Shown here piece after piece: positions 13,417-25,540 of a stretch of DNA of 64,000 nucleotides. How positions within the stretch are numbered: position 1 is the first letter of the stretch; each line of letters starts with the position of its first letter. A program made the position numbers and the translations under genes. The notes beneath the pieces are model-generated. The model saw only the letters and a list, made by a program, of their open reading frames with translations, ran no database searches and was not told where the DNA came from. This stretch comes from Priapulus caudatus. Lineage: Eukaryota > Priapulida > Priapulimorpha > Priapulimorphida > Priapulidae. The DNA is taken from the NCBI RefSeq assembly GCF_000485595.1, contig NW_014577236.1, forward strand, positions 240,185 to 304,184. The letters are read 5' to 3'.

Positions 13417-16400
13417 TCATGCATATCTATGCATATTATGTACATCATATGTATCGTCTTTGACTTTGTTGCGTTTTGCTCTTCGAATTTTGATCTTTGA
13501 CAGTGTTTCGTATGCTTCCTGGATCTCCATGAACTTCTGAGTGGCAGCTTGCTTAGCCTCAGGCTCCTTGTGTCTGTCTGGATGCCACTGCTTCGCAAGT
13601 TTGCGGTAACTCGAAGTGACGTCCATCTCACTAGCACCCCTCTCCAAACCAAGCACCTGCAAAACCACACATTCACACTTGGTCGCATCTAGTTATCTAT
13701 AATACGTGCAAAAAAACAGGCACTCAGGGTAGACGTGTACACAGAGCTCTCCTTGGATACAAAACTCACGGATGCAGCAGACATCAAACAGAGAGAATCA
13801 CCCAAACTAAATCACACAACCTCGCATAATGGATGGTATAGGATATATATTCATACTGCATAAGCCAAATTCTGTCACTTACACTAGTGGTAGGATGTTA
13901 CTGCAAATATTAAAGGGTTCATTACTTTAATCAAACTAACTAACCTCGTATGCATGAATTTCTCCTAAAGGATCCAGCATGTCTGTGAACCTGTCACCAG
14001 CTGCCCACCAACCATGTTTCCATCCGTCGGAAAGCATATCCTTCACAGAATGCTTCATATTGTTCCACAATGGTGAGCTGTAAATTAATGTCAGATTACG
14101 AAATATTGTCACAGCTCACTTGATGTACAAAGACTACAGGGGAAATAATTACTCATCAAGAGGTTTACTAAACGTGCAGATGGTAGTAATTGTTTACGAA
14201 TTGACGGTTGGGGATGCATTAATAGGCACACATGCTTACTAGGTAAAAAAAATCATCAGGACCACTTACTTGAAGAAATGCTTCAGTGCTTCATGTACCT
14301 TGACAGTTTCACCATCATGGTACGTAATGCTTGTATTCCAAAATAGAAATGAACCCCACATGGACAGATAGAGCAAACCACAGAAGGAAAGCACACAAAA
14401 TCTGCATAGAAATACAAGGGGTTTTATTAAACACAACAGAATAGCATGGTCAAAACTTTTATATTTAAAAGAAAAATCCGAATCAAGACGTGAATTATAA
14501 AATGACTGTTTTTTAATGAAATTATCTTACAATGTATCGAAAATGAACCAAGTTGGGGGGAACAGCAGACGTAATCAAAATAGTTGTTGATACAGCCATA
14601 GTGAATGTGGTTATTTGTAGTATCACAAACTCCAACTTTAATCATACAATTTGCAATTATACTTGCTTATAATTCAAGTTTGATGCTACTGCAGCTTAGG
14701 ACGTACCTTTTACATAAACTGGATTTTCTTCTTGGCTTGCGTCTCCATTCTTTTCCCAACCAATTGAATAATACTGTAGAGACTACAGCTGATAGAGAGA
14801 TCACATTGTGGTTTTTGCTGAAAATCACAATTGGTTCAGTCTCATGCGTTTGTTTACCCAATAATGGCTTAGATTAATAAACAATTCATTATACACTTTT
14901 ACACCACATACAACTTACACATAAACTAGGTAGGGATGTCATCATTAGTTTTTCACATAAACACATCATTACTAAATATGTACAATTTCCTTAACATTAA
15001 ACCTTTACATTTTAAAAGCTTCTATTTGCTTAGCCAGCTCAACGCTGTATGAAAGCTTCTGAGCTCCCATACCAATGAAGACCGAACAGGGGAACAGTTC
15101 AGCCAATGGCCATTTGGAATCTAAAATTATGGTGTAGCGAAAGGTTCTAACAGTCATAAGGAGGTGATGTATTTTACAGGTGACATCAGAACCGCTAGCA
15201 GTAGTATAACCATTGAACGTAATCTGCCCAAAATGCCACACCCCCTGCCCAAAACACACATCAAAGTAAACAGCACATTCTGCTACATATGCTGCAGTTT
15301 CCAACTATTGCCTTAAGCCCGCGCACACATGAGTAATTTTACTCAAGTAAAATGATGCATGCATCAAAATACTCACGTGTGCGCCGCATTTTCGTTGAGT
15401 TTTCTGACGCATGCATCAAGAAACTCAATATCAAACATGTTTGATCATTTTTGACCCATGCGTCAAAATACTCAACGTGTGCGCGCTAGCTGCGTAAATT
15501 TACTCAACACTGGTGCTCACAGCTCATGCATTTAAATCATTTTAAAGATGACTGTGCCCAGTATTGGCTGTGCACAGTCACGTGATCTACATTAGCACTT
15601 ATACCTTGAGTAATTTTACTCACGTGTGCGGCGAACGCTGAAAATATTTTGCGTGAGTATTTTGACGCATGCATAATTTTACTTGAGTAAAATTACTCAC
15701 GTGTGTGCCGGGCTTCAGATATATAATATTCTATTCACACATACTTTATATCCCGGTAAAGTGGAAATGTTATATATGCTCCGATGAGGGAAAACCAAAC
15801 GTTTCCAGATTCCCTGCCTATATTCCCAACACAATGAACACCTAAAAAGACAGATATGTTTACTTATACATAAAAAATTATCACAACATTTATTGAAATC
15901 AACTTCACAGTTTTCTCACTTCGGAGTTCTTCCCAGGAATTTCAGAAGACATGTCATTTATAGATAGATGGGGAAGGAATTGGGAGGGAGTTGAACCGAT
16001 CGGAGTCAATTACACATCCCATAATTGGCCCCAATATTTAGCTAAACTTGCTCAGTTTGGAGACGTATACATCAAGCTGTGAAATCACAGCCTGACTTTG
16101 TTGTGTTGTCCCAAATTAGCCTTATAGCTTTGAAGGCATGTCAGACCCCATGCATTAAAGGCATAGGGAGAACCCTGTACTTGATAAAAAGCAATTATTT
16201 TATTTCCAAATAGAAATTACAACAGTAGAATCGGGTAGTTTGTAGTTCAAAGCAAAAAAACATCCTCACTCATATATCCAAAGTAGGAGCTTGTTTATGT
16301 TGAATAAATCTTGGAGTAATCATTCTGATGATCAGTCAGAATGATAACTCCAAGAACAAGTGCCGCAGTGCCGCAGTGCGACAGGGCTCATCTGGTGTCT

Positions 16401-18530
16401 GGTGTTCTGCTGATAAATTCATTTGTGCATAGCAAGACGTCTTATACATAAGTCTTCTTTATTCTTGTTTGACTTTCGTAGCCAATTGGAACAAATATAT
16501 CAGCTACACTTTTGCACCCACCTAATCCCTATGCATTGCAGACACATGTGCATTGCAGGTTGGCAGGCAACAATTATGATTAGAAGCGTGCCAGCCATGG
16601 GCTGCCCTCCTGTTTTTCCCTACCCACACGAGCATTCACTGATTCAGCCTTCAGGGTGCTATAGACAGACTGCTTTAGAAAAAATATGATTAAGGAGCGT
16701 AAACCTTGTTCAACAAACATTTGCCTTTGCAATTAAACTGTGCAACTGTAGCCTCACATTCACACAGGTATGGGCTCTAATAATAGCAAAAGCAGTTCAG
16801 TCCTTTGTTAACAGTCAACAAATCAATGTTTAACCCTCCTCTTGAGGGTCAAAAGGTTATCCGACACTTACTCTTCGCATGTCAGCGGAAAGTACATTTC
16901 ATGGTACTTTCAATAAAGCCATGAAAAATGGTAGGTCACCGCTGAAACAAAAATGTTTTTCAATCGCTCCGTTAGACCATGTCCTCAGAAAATGTCTAAA
17001 ATCTGCCCTGTACCCCATTGACCTTTGACCTGTGACCTCCAATTCCGGCTCAGTGATGGCATTTCCTACCATGATGCTATACACAGACTATCACGAGCCT
17101 AGGTCAAGCCGTTTAGATTTGTGCCGCAATTCTGCATTTCCTCCCTATACCTTAAGTTAAGGAGGGAATGTTCCCCCTTCTTTTACACCTCTTGACCTTT
17201 GACCTTTGATCCCCAGCTTCGACATCCCAACTAGTTTTCGGATTACCCCCCTCCCCCCTCCCCCCCTCTCCACGTCCCAAATATCGTGACCGTACGTCGA
17301 GCGGTTAAGATTTGTGCCCAACTGTTGACGGACGCACGAACGCACGGACGGCCGGACGGACGGACGGACAATCATGCAATTCTACAAGCTGCACCTGACT
17401 ATGTCAGATGAGCTAATAAATACACTTTAAACTAATTTTCCATATTTCTACATTCACAACATTTCTTTAGCAAGCCTAAACAGCCTGACAGTAGTACTAT
17501 TGCAATATTAAAGATACATAATACATAAAATCATGTGTTTGAAAATATAGTCCTAGTTGAGTCTTAGTCTTAGTCTTAGTTGAAGTCTATATAGTCTTAG
17601 TTGAAAATAAAATATAGTTTGAAATATGTCTTATCCGTGGCACTTTAGCAAGGTGTGAATTAGCTCTATTACTATAGCCCGCGTACAGTTGCCGCAGGGC
17701 CTGCGGCAACTGTACGCGGGCTATAGTACTAGAGCTAGGTGTGAATATGCTATAAATATACCATAAGCTGGCAATCGGTCAAGTAATACCCCATGACAAT
17801 AAGTGCCCAACAAATTGAGCATGAAATCTATCCAATTCAGTAATAAAATCACGTTATGCATGTTACAATCAGAAAACTGGATGGGAGCTTATTTTAATTT
17901 TTGTTGAAATGAGGGGTGTACCCATTAACATTTCCACCCATCTGCTGGTTAGATAGGTATGTGGTCATTTTACACGGCAGAAAGACAGGGAACATGTAAA
18001 ATGGCACTGCCTGTTCTTGAAGGGTGAGTGCCATATGTTACAAAGTTTATTGGATTAGATGAAAAGGTAGTGGACCCAACATTTTCTATATTGGTGTTAT
18101 CTAAGACATGCCTCATGCATTATTAAACTGTGACTTCTTACTTACCTAGTGCAACTCCATAAGGCACGAACACTATCAATGCACGGTAAAAACTATGTTT
18201 CAAGAGATTTTCCGGTAGCGCTAGCAATGTCAAGTAGCCGAACAATGATCCTAATATCAGCTGACCAGCGAATCGTGTCACATTAAATGGCGGTTTTTCA
18301 TATGAACGAAACTTGCTAACTAAATATGTGACATATTCAGGTCTTTCATTTGCATCATCAACATATTCTGGTATCCTTGATAGATCTCGAAGCCATCCCA
18401 TTCCAAAAACACCGCCCATCGTGCACCACCAAACAAATGCATGTCTGTCACGTCCAAGATATAAATGGTGAAGGCCAAACCAGCCGCCAATTAGCCACAA
18501 TATGTAAGTTGTAAGAACACTTTTTGCCAT
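13417..18530 (-). CDS. DNAJC22: DNAJC22-like (Wurst) multi-pass membrane J-domain protein
   Basis: Complete six-exon gene on the minus strand: 18530-18146, 15841-15745, 14817-14707, 14401-14270, 14077-13945, 13656-13417; 1,098 coding bases, 365 residues (human protein about 341). All codon phases fit. The start MAKSVLTTYILWLIGGWFG, followed by LHHLYLGRD, matches the TM2-type N-terminus of DNAJC22, and exon 2 keeps the VGN segment. Exons 3 and 4 encode the middle membrane helices. The last exon encodes a J domain beginning VLGLERGASEMDV, with the Hsp70-activating HPD in QWHPDRHK. DNAJC22/Wurst proteins couple Hsp70 chaperoning to membrane traffic; Drosophila Wurst works in clathrin-mediated endocytosis. 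Having the J domain at the C-terminus after the membrane helices is characteristic. The start codon lies in a good context (ACCATGGCA). Intron 1 carries a 1-kb repeat copy, a 77-bp palindromic insertion and a MITE; intron 2 carries a 400-bp MITE. Confidence 0.92.
15316..15715. mobile_element. 400-bp MITE in DNAJC22 intron 2
   Basis: Near-perfect terminal inverted repeats: AAGCCCGCGCACACATGAGT and, at the far end, ACTCACGTGTGTGCCGGGCTT as its complement. Subterminal GAGTAATTTTACT and GACGCATGCATC motifs are repeated in both orientations. No coding capacity. Confidence 0.8.
15922..16178 (+). mobile_element. MITE-like element, GGGTTCTC family, copy 2
   Basis: Related to 9945-10232: begins GGAGTTCTTCCCAGGAATTT, ends GGGAGAACCCTG, and shares GACGTATACATCAAGCTGTG with the first copy apart from scattered substitutions. 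It sits in intron 1 of the DNAJC22-like gene. Confidence 0.6.
16355..17416 (-). repeat. 1-kb interspersed repeat, copy 2 (inverted)
   Basis: Same element as 1488-2550 in reverse orientation, ending on the plus strand in GACTATGTCAGATGAGCTAA. It is inside intron 1 of the DNAJC22-like gene. Read in this direction, a hairpin followed by CTAA resembles a Helitron 3' end, but the other end does not begin with TC, so the class is open. Confidence 0.85.
17661..17737. mobile_element. 77-bp palindromic mini-element with 9-bp target duplication (family B)
   Basis: The whole element is one hairpin: left arm TAGCTCTATTACTATAGCCC then GCGTACAGTTGCCGCAGG, right arm its complement, ending CTATAGTACTAGAGCTA. 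GGTGTGAAT flanks it on both sides (17652-17660 and 17738-17746), which is direct evidence of insertion. It lies in intron 1 of the DNAJC22-like gene, and its ends recur in the long foldback at 20349-20927. Confidence 0.85.
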
Positions 18531-19591
18531 GGTGTATGCCTAGTTGATGTCACGTACTGTAGCACAATACAAATGTGTGGCTAAGATATGCCTGTGGTCA
18601 ATGACTCAATGGTAGACATACCATTGCACGTGTTCAACTGCCACATGCACTCTACAGTATGTACGTCCTCTATTCCACACCTACGCTTAGTTGGCTGTGT
18701 TACACGGAAACGATACAAGCCACTCAAGTCAATAACATGTTCATCTCATTTTATGACTGCCACCAGCATCCACCACAGGCTCTCACACCGTCGCACGCAC
18801 CTAGAAACCCGCATCAGAGAACACAGCGTCTGAACGTGCAAGCTGCAGCGACAAGAAACACGAATACTACTGACTAAGGTTCTGCCAAAAAATGAAGCAC
18901 GAGATAAATTATAGATGGGTGGCTACATGTTTTGGAAATTGGATCAAGGATAGTTTGGGACCCCGCAATATGTTTTCACTGCCTGTGCCGTGAAATCGAC
19001 TTGTTTACACTTTTTCTTGAACTGAATAGGCCCTACATCATGTAGATTGTAGGCTAGTTTCAAGCCTTATTTGTCGGTAGACCGTAGAGCTATATTTATA
19101 TAATATATAGAAATATTGGATTCGTATCACACAAGAATGGCAACTTTCTCACGGGACGTTAAACTTATTCATTGTTTTGGCTATCATACGTATAAAATTT
19201 TGCAGTCGCTTTTCTAAAATGAAGAATAACAACAATCACGAGAAAAGCAAGGAGTTCTCAGAACCGATCCTAACGCCACCGCTACGCCATGTAATAGACG
19301 GGTACCTATCTCCTTTACTCCTAACTCCTATCGATTTACACTATGAAGAGAATGATAGAAACGAAGTAGTTCCTATCTACTCCGTACTAGGCTACTATCC
19401 ACGCCCACGGCACGTCTAACCTGATTCTTGTTTTGAGTTTTTCTCTAAAGATTGCTTTAGGTATTGAAAATTTGTAAGCAAGATACTATTGTCACTCACC
19501 AGATTAACCGAAGATAGATAAATATATAAATAAGAATCATATGTTACTTATCTCATTGAAGTAAACTGTAATATATTCACTTTCTGCGTCT
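18531..19591. other. 5' flank of the DNAJC22-like gene
   Basis: About 1 kb between the DNAJC22-like start codon and the tRNA. Apart from the small frame at 19177-19419 I see no exon, CpG island or repeat. The DNAJC22-like promoter should lie just right of 18530; no TATA box is obvious. Confidence 0.4.
19177..19419 (+). CDS. Small open reading frame, unknown
   Basis: An 80-codon open frame; from its second Met (19219) it reads MKNNNNHEKSKEFSEP and ends GYYPRPRHV. Composition is less biased than most random frames here (many Glu, Leu and Pro, few low-complexity runs), but I recognise no family, signal peptide or membrane segment. It lies between the DNAJC22-like gene and the tRNA, with no clear splice sites or poly(A) signal. 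It could be a small protein, an exon of a longer gene or chance. Confidence 0.15.
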   Translation: MAIIRIKFCSRFSKMKNNNNHEKSKEFSEPILTPPLRHVIDGYLSPLLLTPIDLHYEENDRNEVVPIYSVLGYYPRPRHV

Positions 19592-19673
19592 GTCGTGGTG
19601 GCCGAGTGGTTAAGGCGTTTGACTCGAAATCAAATGGGCTATGCCCGCACAGGTTCGAATCCTGTCCACGACG
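19592..19673 (+). tRNA. tRNA-Ser (anticodon CGA)
   Basis: Full cloverleaf read by eye: acceptor stem GTCGTGG pairs with CCACGAC (19666-19672), discriminator G at 19673. The D-arm carries the A-box-like TGGCCGAGTGGTTAAGG. The anticodon arm is TTTGA-CTCGAAA-TCAAA, so the anticodon is CGA (Ser, UCG). A long variable arm (about TGGGCTATGCCCGC) is typical of serine tRNAs, and the T-arm contains GGTTCGAATCC. There is no intron. CCA is not encoded, as expected in eukaryotes. Confidence 0.95.
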
Positions 19674-20348
19674 GTCTACATTTTGCTGAAATTCTGTGTA
19701 ATACATAGTAAATGTACTTGCGAAAAAGAAAAACAATTTAGTGCCATGTCTAGTATAGCGAGAGATTTCCGCACTGATCCTCATTACAGTAATTTGAGTA
19801 AATTATACAATGGCCCATTGTCAATGACAATATTGTAAAATTATAAACACTAATCATATCATATGACATTTTTGAGGACAAGATCGAGATGTAAAATTGG
19901 CACGTAACATTTTGAATAAAACGAATGCTTATAATGACAAATAAAATTAGCAAATAATCTTTCTAACAAAATATAAGATATATAGAGCAGTGTTTTTTTC
20001 CAGTCTTTCACTTTTCTATCTTCACAAATTGCGGCCAGGTGGCGCTGTATTTGCAATGGCAATGGTTGCGCCCATGTGTTAGGGCTTGTTATTGATGAAC
20101 TTTATTGTATTATTGCGTCATTTTATTCTTAAGTAATGAACATGTCGATGATACTTCAAAATTGGAAGATGCTAGGCCGTCTGTATCGTAAAGGCTGTTC
20201 GTAAGTCTTGAAACTTGTCGCTAAAATTATCTTGCAAGGGACTCGTTTAGTCGTTACGTTAGACGTTACAACTTACACTACAGTTACTGACGTTAGTCGT
20301 TACTTCTGAAGTTCTGTAATTATATAAATTAGTATCAGTAATTGAGTA

Positions 20349-20927
20349 TAGCTCGTGAGTAACTTATAGCCGTGCGCGATTCGTCTCCGCAGGGCTATAG
20401 CACATTCTGCCATAGATGTAATCTAAGCAAGATGGTCCAACTGATGCTCGACCAAAAATTTATCCCCAAACGTAAAATGATGCGGGCTTATTTCTAAACA
20501 CTTATCTGTCAACATGGACATCTCACCAATCTTTTTTGAACGCTTCCACAACTTTACACCAGGATTTAATGCTGTTTATTGCCTAAAGTCTAGCAGCTAC
20601 TGTGTTTTTTTTATTTTGATTTTTCAAATGCGGTTGCTCTGCTTATGTGTGCACGCGTGACTCTTCAGTGCCTAAGACTATTGAGGAATAACAGCATAAA
20701 GTTACCTGGCTGTAAAGTTGTGGAAGTGTTCAAAAGATAGGTGAGATTGATCAAGAGGATGATTATAGATAAGTGTTAAAAAGCGCACCGTACATTTAAC
20801 GTATTTGGGGATTAAATTTTTTGGTCACATCAAGTTGTACGCATTGACTTAGATTACATCTGTGGCAGATATGTGCTATATAGCCTCATTGGCACGCGAT
20901 CGCCGCGGGCCTATAGTACTAGAGCTA
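20349..20927. mobile_element. Long foldback element, family B
   Basis: Imperfect inverted repeat of about 580 bp. Left arm landmarks: TAGCTCGTGAGTAACTTATAG, GGGCTATAGCACA, CATAGATGTAATCTAAGCAA. The right arm holds their complements: TTGACTTAGATTACATCTGTG, TGTGCTATATAGCC, CTATAGTACTAGAGCTA. Flanks AGTAATTGAGTA and AGTAATAAGTA may be a decayed target duplication. Termini match the 77-bp palindrome at 17661-17737. Confidence 0.7.
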
Positions 20928-20990
20928 AGTAATAAGTAATACCTATACTACTACTACTAGTAGTAGTAGCACTAGTAGATATAATTACAA

Positions 20991-21334
20991 AATCAATCAT
21001 GTATTACAGTAGTAGTAATTAACATGTATGTCATTGACATACAATACGTTATACATGTAACATGGCAATACTATTACTATGGTCAATAATATTAATAATT
21101 CGCAGTGGTTACGCGTCCGGAACGCGAGTTTTTAAATCGTAGGATGGCGACTGAAGGATAGGACAATCAATCATGTATTACAGTATTAGTAATTAACATG
21201 TATGTCATTGATAATATACAATACGTTATACATGTAACATGGCAATACAATGGTCAATAATATTAATAATTCGCAGTGGTTACGCATCCGGAACGCGAGT
21301 TTTTAAATCGTAGGATGGCGACTGAAGGATAGGA
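20991..21334 (+). repeat. Tandem duplication of about 170 bp
   Basis: Two nearly identical units, 20991-21164 and 21165-21334, both running from AATCAATCATGTATTACAGT to GGCGACTGAAGGATAGGA, with small indels in between. High identity implies a recent duplication. Confidence 0.9.
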
Positions 21335-21444
21335 CGGTAACTGATGGTGCGTAGGATCGGTGACTGATTAGGGTTTAGCGGGCAGGGTATTAAAGCACGA
21401 ATAATTTATCAATCCTTCAGTGTGCATCTTACGATTTAAAAACT

Positions 21445-22981
21445 CGGCGTCTGGAACCGGTCGCCTGCTCCAGGCTCAGCATCGGCTAGCTCCACTCACA
21501 CAGTGATCTTGCGACGTGCGTACCAGTGTTGAGGTCTCGAGACCGCTGTGATCCGTTGGCTCGGCCGGTCTCGAGGACCGTTTTCCTTGCGTCTCGGTCT
21601 CGGTCTCGGCCTCGGAGTGCAATGACTCGGACTCGGACTCGGACTGCGAGCCTTCCGGACTCGAGGACAATGGGTCGAGGACCGCGCTCGAGGCCAACTA
21701 CATAATCATAGTAGTCATAGATGCTCGTTGACATGTGACCTTTCAGTGCACCTGGGTTGCACGCTGGGTTAACGGCTAGACACTGACAGGTATTGTTTTA
21801 ACTTTACACGAACCCGTAATAAAGATTCGATGTTTTGCCTTGCACTGACATTGTGAAAATTGTGCATTTTGTATTACAAATGTGAATTATAAGGCAGAAA
21901 GGTGTGAAATGATGTCATGAAACCTATGTGCGAGTACTAGTAGGTACTACTATATGACTCTACCACTTTGAAGGTAGTAGGTACTAGGTGGTAGGTACTT
22001 AAGTACTAGCACTCTCTATCTTGGTTCAACAAGCCGCGTCATTCGCATAAAACAGAAATGGATCCGTTACTTTGACACGTTTCGTATGACTCTTGTCTCT
22101 GTGTTTTCGGCTGACTATACACTTTCGAATGTCTATCGATGCACGGTTGCGCTTTTTTCCCAGATCAATCTCATAAGCCAAGTCGGATGATTGCCACTAA
22201 TCTACATTCTACATACAATAGAAATGTTCGTAGCGTAAACAATGCATAATGCACAATGCCGCTAGACGTGCGCGCGCGGCTATACTAGCATGCGTTTTCG
22301 CACCAAGAAAAACCGCATGCTAATCGCGATGGAAATACCGGGTAGTTATTTTCCTAAGTCGACACAAATATGTGCGTCCCAAAAGTGTCGACTTATGCAA
22401 GTTTTATGTACTTTTCTTATTTATGACAACAAGTGACAGATCCGGGGACAGGAAACCCCCCCCCCATTTTTGAACAAACACATACATAGAAGTGAGTGGC
22501 CTTGTCGGTCTGTGCCCCTTTTTTTATCAAACTGGACTCGACTCGGACTCGGACTCGGACTCGGGTGTGTGGACTCGGACTCGGGTGGCGCGGACTCGGA
22601 CTCGGACTCGGACTCGGGGGTGCGGACTCGGGACTCGGACTCGGACTCGGGGGGTGCGCGACTCGACTACAACACTGGTGCGTACACGCATGATTGCGCA
22701 GCAGGACACTCTGCTGGTTGACGTAAATATACAAGATATGCACTGCTGCTGTCTATCCTTTCATCCGTCCTTTCTCGCGCTCTCTCTCTCTCTTTCACAC
22801 ACACATGCGCACAGCTCTCTCTCCTCTCTCTTCTCTTTCTCTCTCTCACACACACACACACCTCTAGCTCTGGATCTGGATCGGGATAGTTTTTTGCGTA
22901 GCCCACGATTACATGGATAATAACGCAGGCACCGCCATTTTGAGTGGTCATCCGAGCCACGGGAGATTCACAGTCTCCAAG

Positions 22982-23017
<36 letters not shown>

Positions 23018-23057
23018 ACACACACACACCACACACACACACACCACACACTTCTAG

Positions 23058-23088
<31 letters not shown>

Positions 23089-23190
23089 TCTCTCTCTCTC
23101 TCTCTTCTCTCTGTCTCTGTCTCTGTCTCTGTCTCTGTCTCTGTCTCCTGTCTCTGTCTCTGTCTCTGTCTCTGTCTCTGTCTCTGTCTG

Positions 23191-23251
<61 letters not shown>

Positions 23252-23525
23252 TTCTCTTACACACACACACCACCATACACACACACACACGTGCACACAC
23301 ACACACACACACACCTCTAGCTCGCTCTCTCTCTCACTCATGCATACACACACACATACACATTCCCTCTCTTTCTCTCTCTCACGCACACACACACACA
23401 CACACTCGGCAATCAGCAGAGCATCCCGTTGCGCAATCATGCGTGTACGTGTCACAAGATCACTGTGTGAGATGGATGTCCGGACGCGTAGCCTAGCGGC
23501 TCCTCGTCCAGAACCGGTCGCGTAG
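21445..23525. repeat. Inverted-repeat-flanked block of simple repeats
   Basis: GGAACCGGTCG and TCACACAGTGATCTTG near 21453-21515 recur inverted at about 23450-23520, and GCGTACACGCATGATTGCGC at 22680 recurs inverted at 23430. Between them lie ACTCGG hexamers (21595-21650 and 22536-22660), CT and CA runs (22775-22860, 22980-23400) and TGTCTC hexamers (23105-23190). Long frames across these arrays are artefacts. Confidence 0.6.
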
Positions 23526-23713
23526 CCACGGCCTTAATAATTAGTTTCAGTCTCTGCAGACACTAAAGCAATGCCAATGGTACAACTTCAAGTATGACAC
23601 TATAGTTCACCGTTAAATATATTATTAATATTATGTAGCGCTGGCAGTGTGCTGACTCTTGCATGATTTTCTCAACGAAGAATTACGCTTTATTCTTGCC
23701 AGGTAGTGGGTCG

Positions 23714-24179
23714 TGTGTTATATCCTGCACATAACCTACCTAATTTAGTACTCCTAATTTTGTTGACCTCCAACAAACTCAGTTTCCTGAAGAAGTGGCA
23801 CGGGGTTAATGTTAGAAAAACCTAGTGGGGTAAAATAGATTAACTACACATTTTTATCAAATAACTTCATGTACACCTATGCATGAGTTACAGAGAGTTT
23901 CCCACCATCATGCCACCAGATGTGATTTTAGGGGATGCAATCTAAGCTGTTGGCCGCAAGAAATGAGGACGAAATCTCTCTTCAATGTGTGCATAGGTGT
24001 AAAGTTATTGAATATAAATACTCAGTTAACACATATATTTGTCTGAACTATTTCACTCTTCAATGAAAGCCCTTCCAATGGAAGTTCCGATGGAAGTTCC
24101 ATTTCTGCAGGAACTTCAGTGCAGATGGAAGTTCAGCTGGCATAGTTGATTAGGTAGGCTGTGTGCAGGATGTTACACA
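23714..24179. mobile_element. TIR element, TGTGTTATATCCTGCACA family, copy 1
   Basis: Left end TGTGTTATATCCTGCACATA then ACCTACCTAAT; the right end, ATTAGGTAGGCTGTGTGCAG then GATGTTACACA, is its near-complement over about 31 bp. A second copy is at 55009-55361. No protein coded. Confidence 0.75.
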
Positions 24180-24232
24180 ATGCAATTAGGCTTACTTGCC
24201 TTCAGTATGCTTGTAGGAAAATTTTTCATGAT

Positions 24233-24564
24233 GGGGCCATAATAAAAGTATTGTTTGTTTGCCCTCACCCGACCGACCCGCCGAAAAGGGGCTGACTCAA
24301 ACATTTTCATTGATCTTTTCCATTATTTTTTTTACAAATTGTATCGCTTTACATTTTATAAATATGTAAGCAATACATTATAATTTTATGTACCAAGCAA
24401 AACAAACGTTCAACGTAAAAGGTATCTCCACACAAGCACACCCGAGCATGTAGACACCATGCTGAATTTGTAAAAGACCCACCTAAAAAAAAAAGCCTAC
24501 CTACCTACCGAAACTTTTCAGCCTAGGTCGGGTGAGGACAAACAAAGATTTTTTAATTGTGGCC
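24233..24564. mobile_element. MITE, GGGGCCATAATAAAAGTA / CTCACCCGACC family
   Basis: Left end GGGGCCATAATAAAAGTATT, followed by GTTTGTTTGCCCTCACCCGA. The right end contains TCGGGTGAGGACAAACAAAG then ATTTTTTAATTGTGGCC, its complement with a few mismatches. The total is 332 bp, with no coding capacity. Confidence 0.75.
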
Positions 24565-24904
24565 TGAACTTAAATATAAATGTTTCCTCGGTGCTGGGCA
24601 GAGCATAGCAATGGCAGTGGTTGTTAGATGAGCAGCACGAGTTGAACTCTGGAGCATTTTTGCACTGTAATAACCAATAAGTTTCTGTAAGTATTCTGCC
24701 TATAGTGAGCACAGTACATTCCCGTAATACCGATCTGGATATTCATTCATTTATCTACTTTGAATTAACCAAGTAGACACTAGGAATCTTTACTAACTGA
24801 TACTTCAGTTGGTAAACAAGCAAGCTTCATCTCAATGCTCATGGATCGTTGTCACCTCTATTCAGCAAATACTGAATTTGCTTGTTTCCAATCTACTACG
24901 TAAA

Positions 24905-25540
24905 TGGGGGAATCTGTCTGTCACTCTGTCCGTCTATCTTCTCAAGTCCCGTATGAGGTCTCCCCCAACACCATATATATTCTGAATCAGCATGACGCGA
25001 CGACCATTTTAAGCCAAAAAAATTTGCAAATTAAGCCAACAAAATATGCAAAAAAAACAAAAACACAAAAAACGAGGGTATATGTACCTTAACTATCTAT
25101 TGTGTCATGTCACACCGGGTGCTATAGTTATTTATTAAATCTTACCATTTCTTTAATTCGTTGTCAAATGTTATCAAATTCTCATGTTCTCATATGATTC
25201 CTATGTTTATTATGTAATTATGTCTTTCTTCCATGACCCGAGAGGGGCATACAAGAAATATAATTAATTCAATCCAATGCATAAAATCTCATTGGACGGT
25301 GGCGCCCCCTGCGAATGAGCGGTACATTTTCGAACGAGTTTGGACAGATTTCCCCATTTATGCAGTAGATTTATGTATGTAATAAGGGGAAAATAAGGGG
25401 AAAAAAGAGAAAAAGGGAGGGGGGAGGGAGAGGGGGAAAAAGGGAAAGGGAGGGAGAGGGATGGATGTACAGCCGTGATGGCAGACTAAATTCTAGCTCT
25501 TTTCTCCTTTATCCCGGGCATCGCCGGGTAGCCCAGCTAG
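24905..25540 (+). mobile_element. Possible Helitron-like non-autonomous element
   Basis: The right end has a GC-rich hairpin (CCCGG-GCATCG-CCGGG at 25513-25528) followed by GCCCAGCTAG and host T, resembling the hairpin-plus-CTRR end of Helitrons. A CTGTCTGTCACTCTGTCCGT stretch at 24915 could be its 5' side (preceded by AATC). A purine-rich tract lies at 25380-25470. Boundaries are weak. Confidence 0.35.

Noticed and set aside
15005-15304. 99-codon minus-strand frame in DNAJC22 intron 2
   Set aside because: No splice acceptor in the right phase, and exons 2 and 3 already join in frame without it; no similarity to the family in this position.
22417-23525. Long frames rich in Leu-Ser, Arg-Glu or Asp-Ser
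   Set aside because: Products of CT, CA, TGTCTC and ACTCGG simple repeats, with no exon structure.
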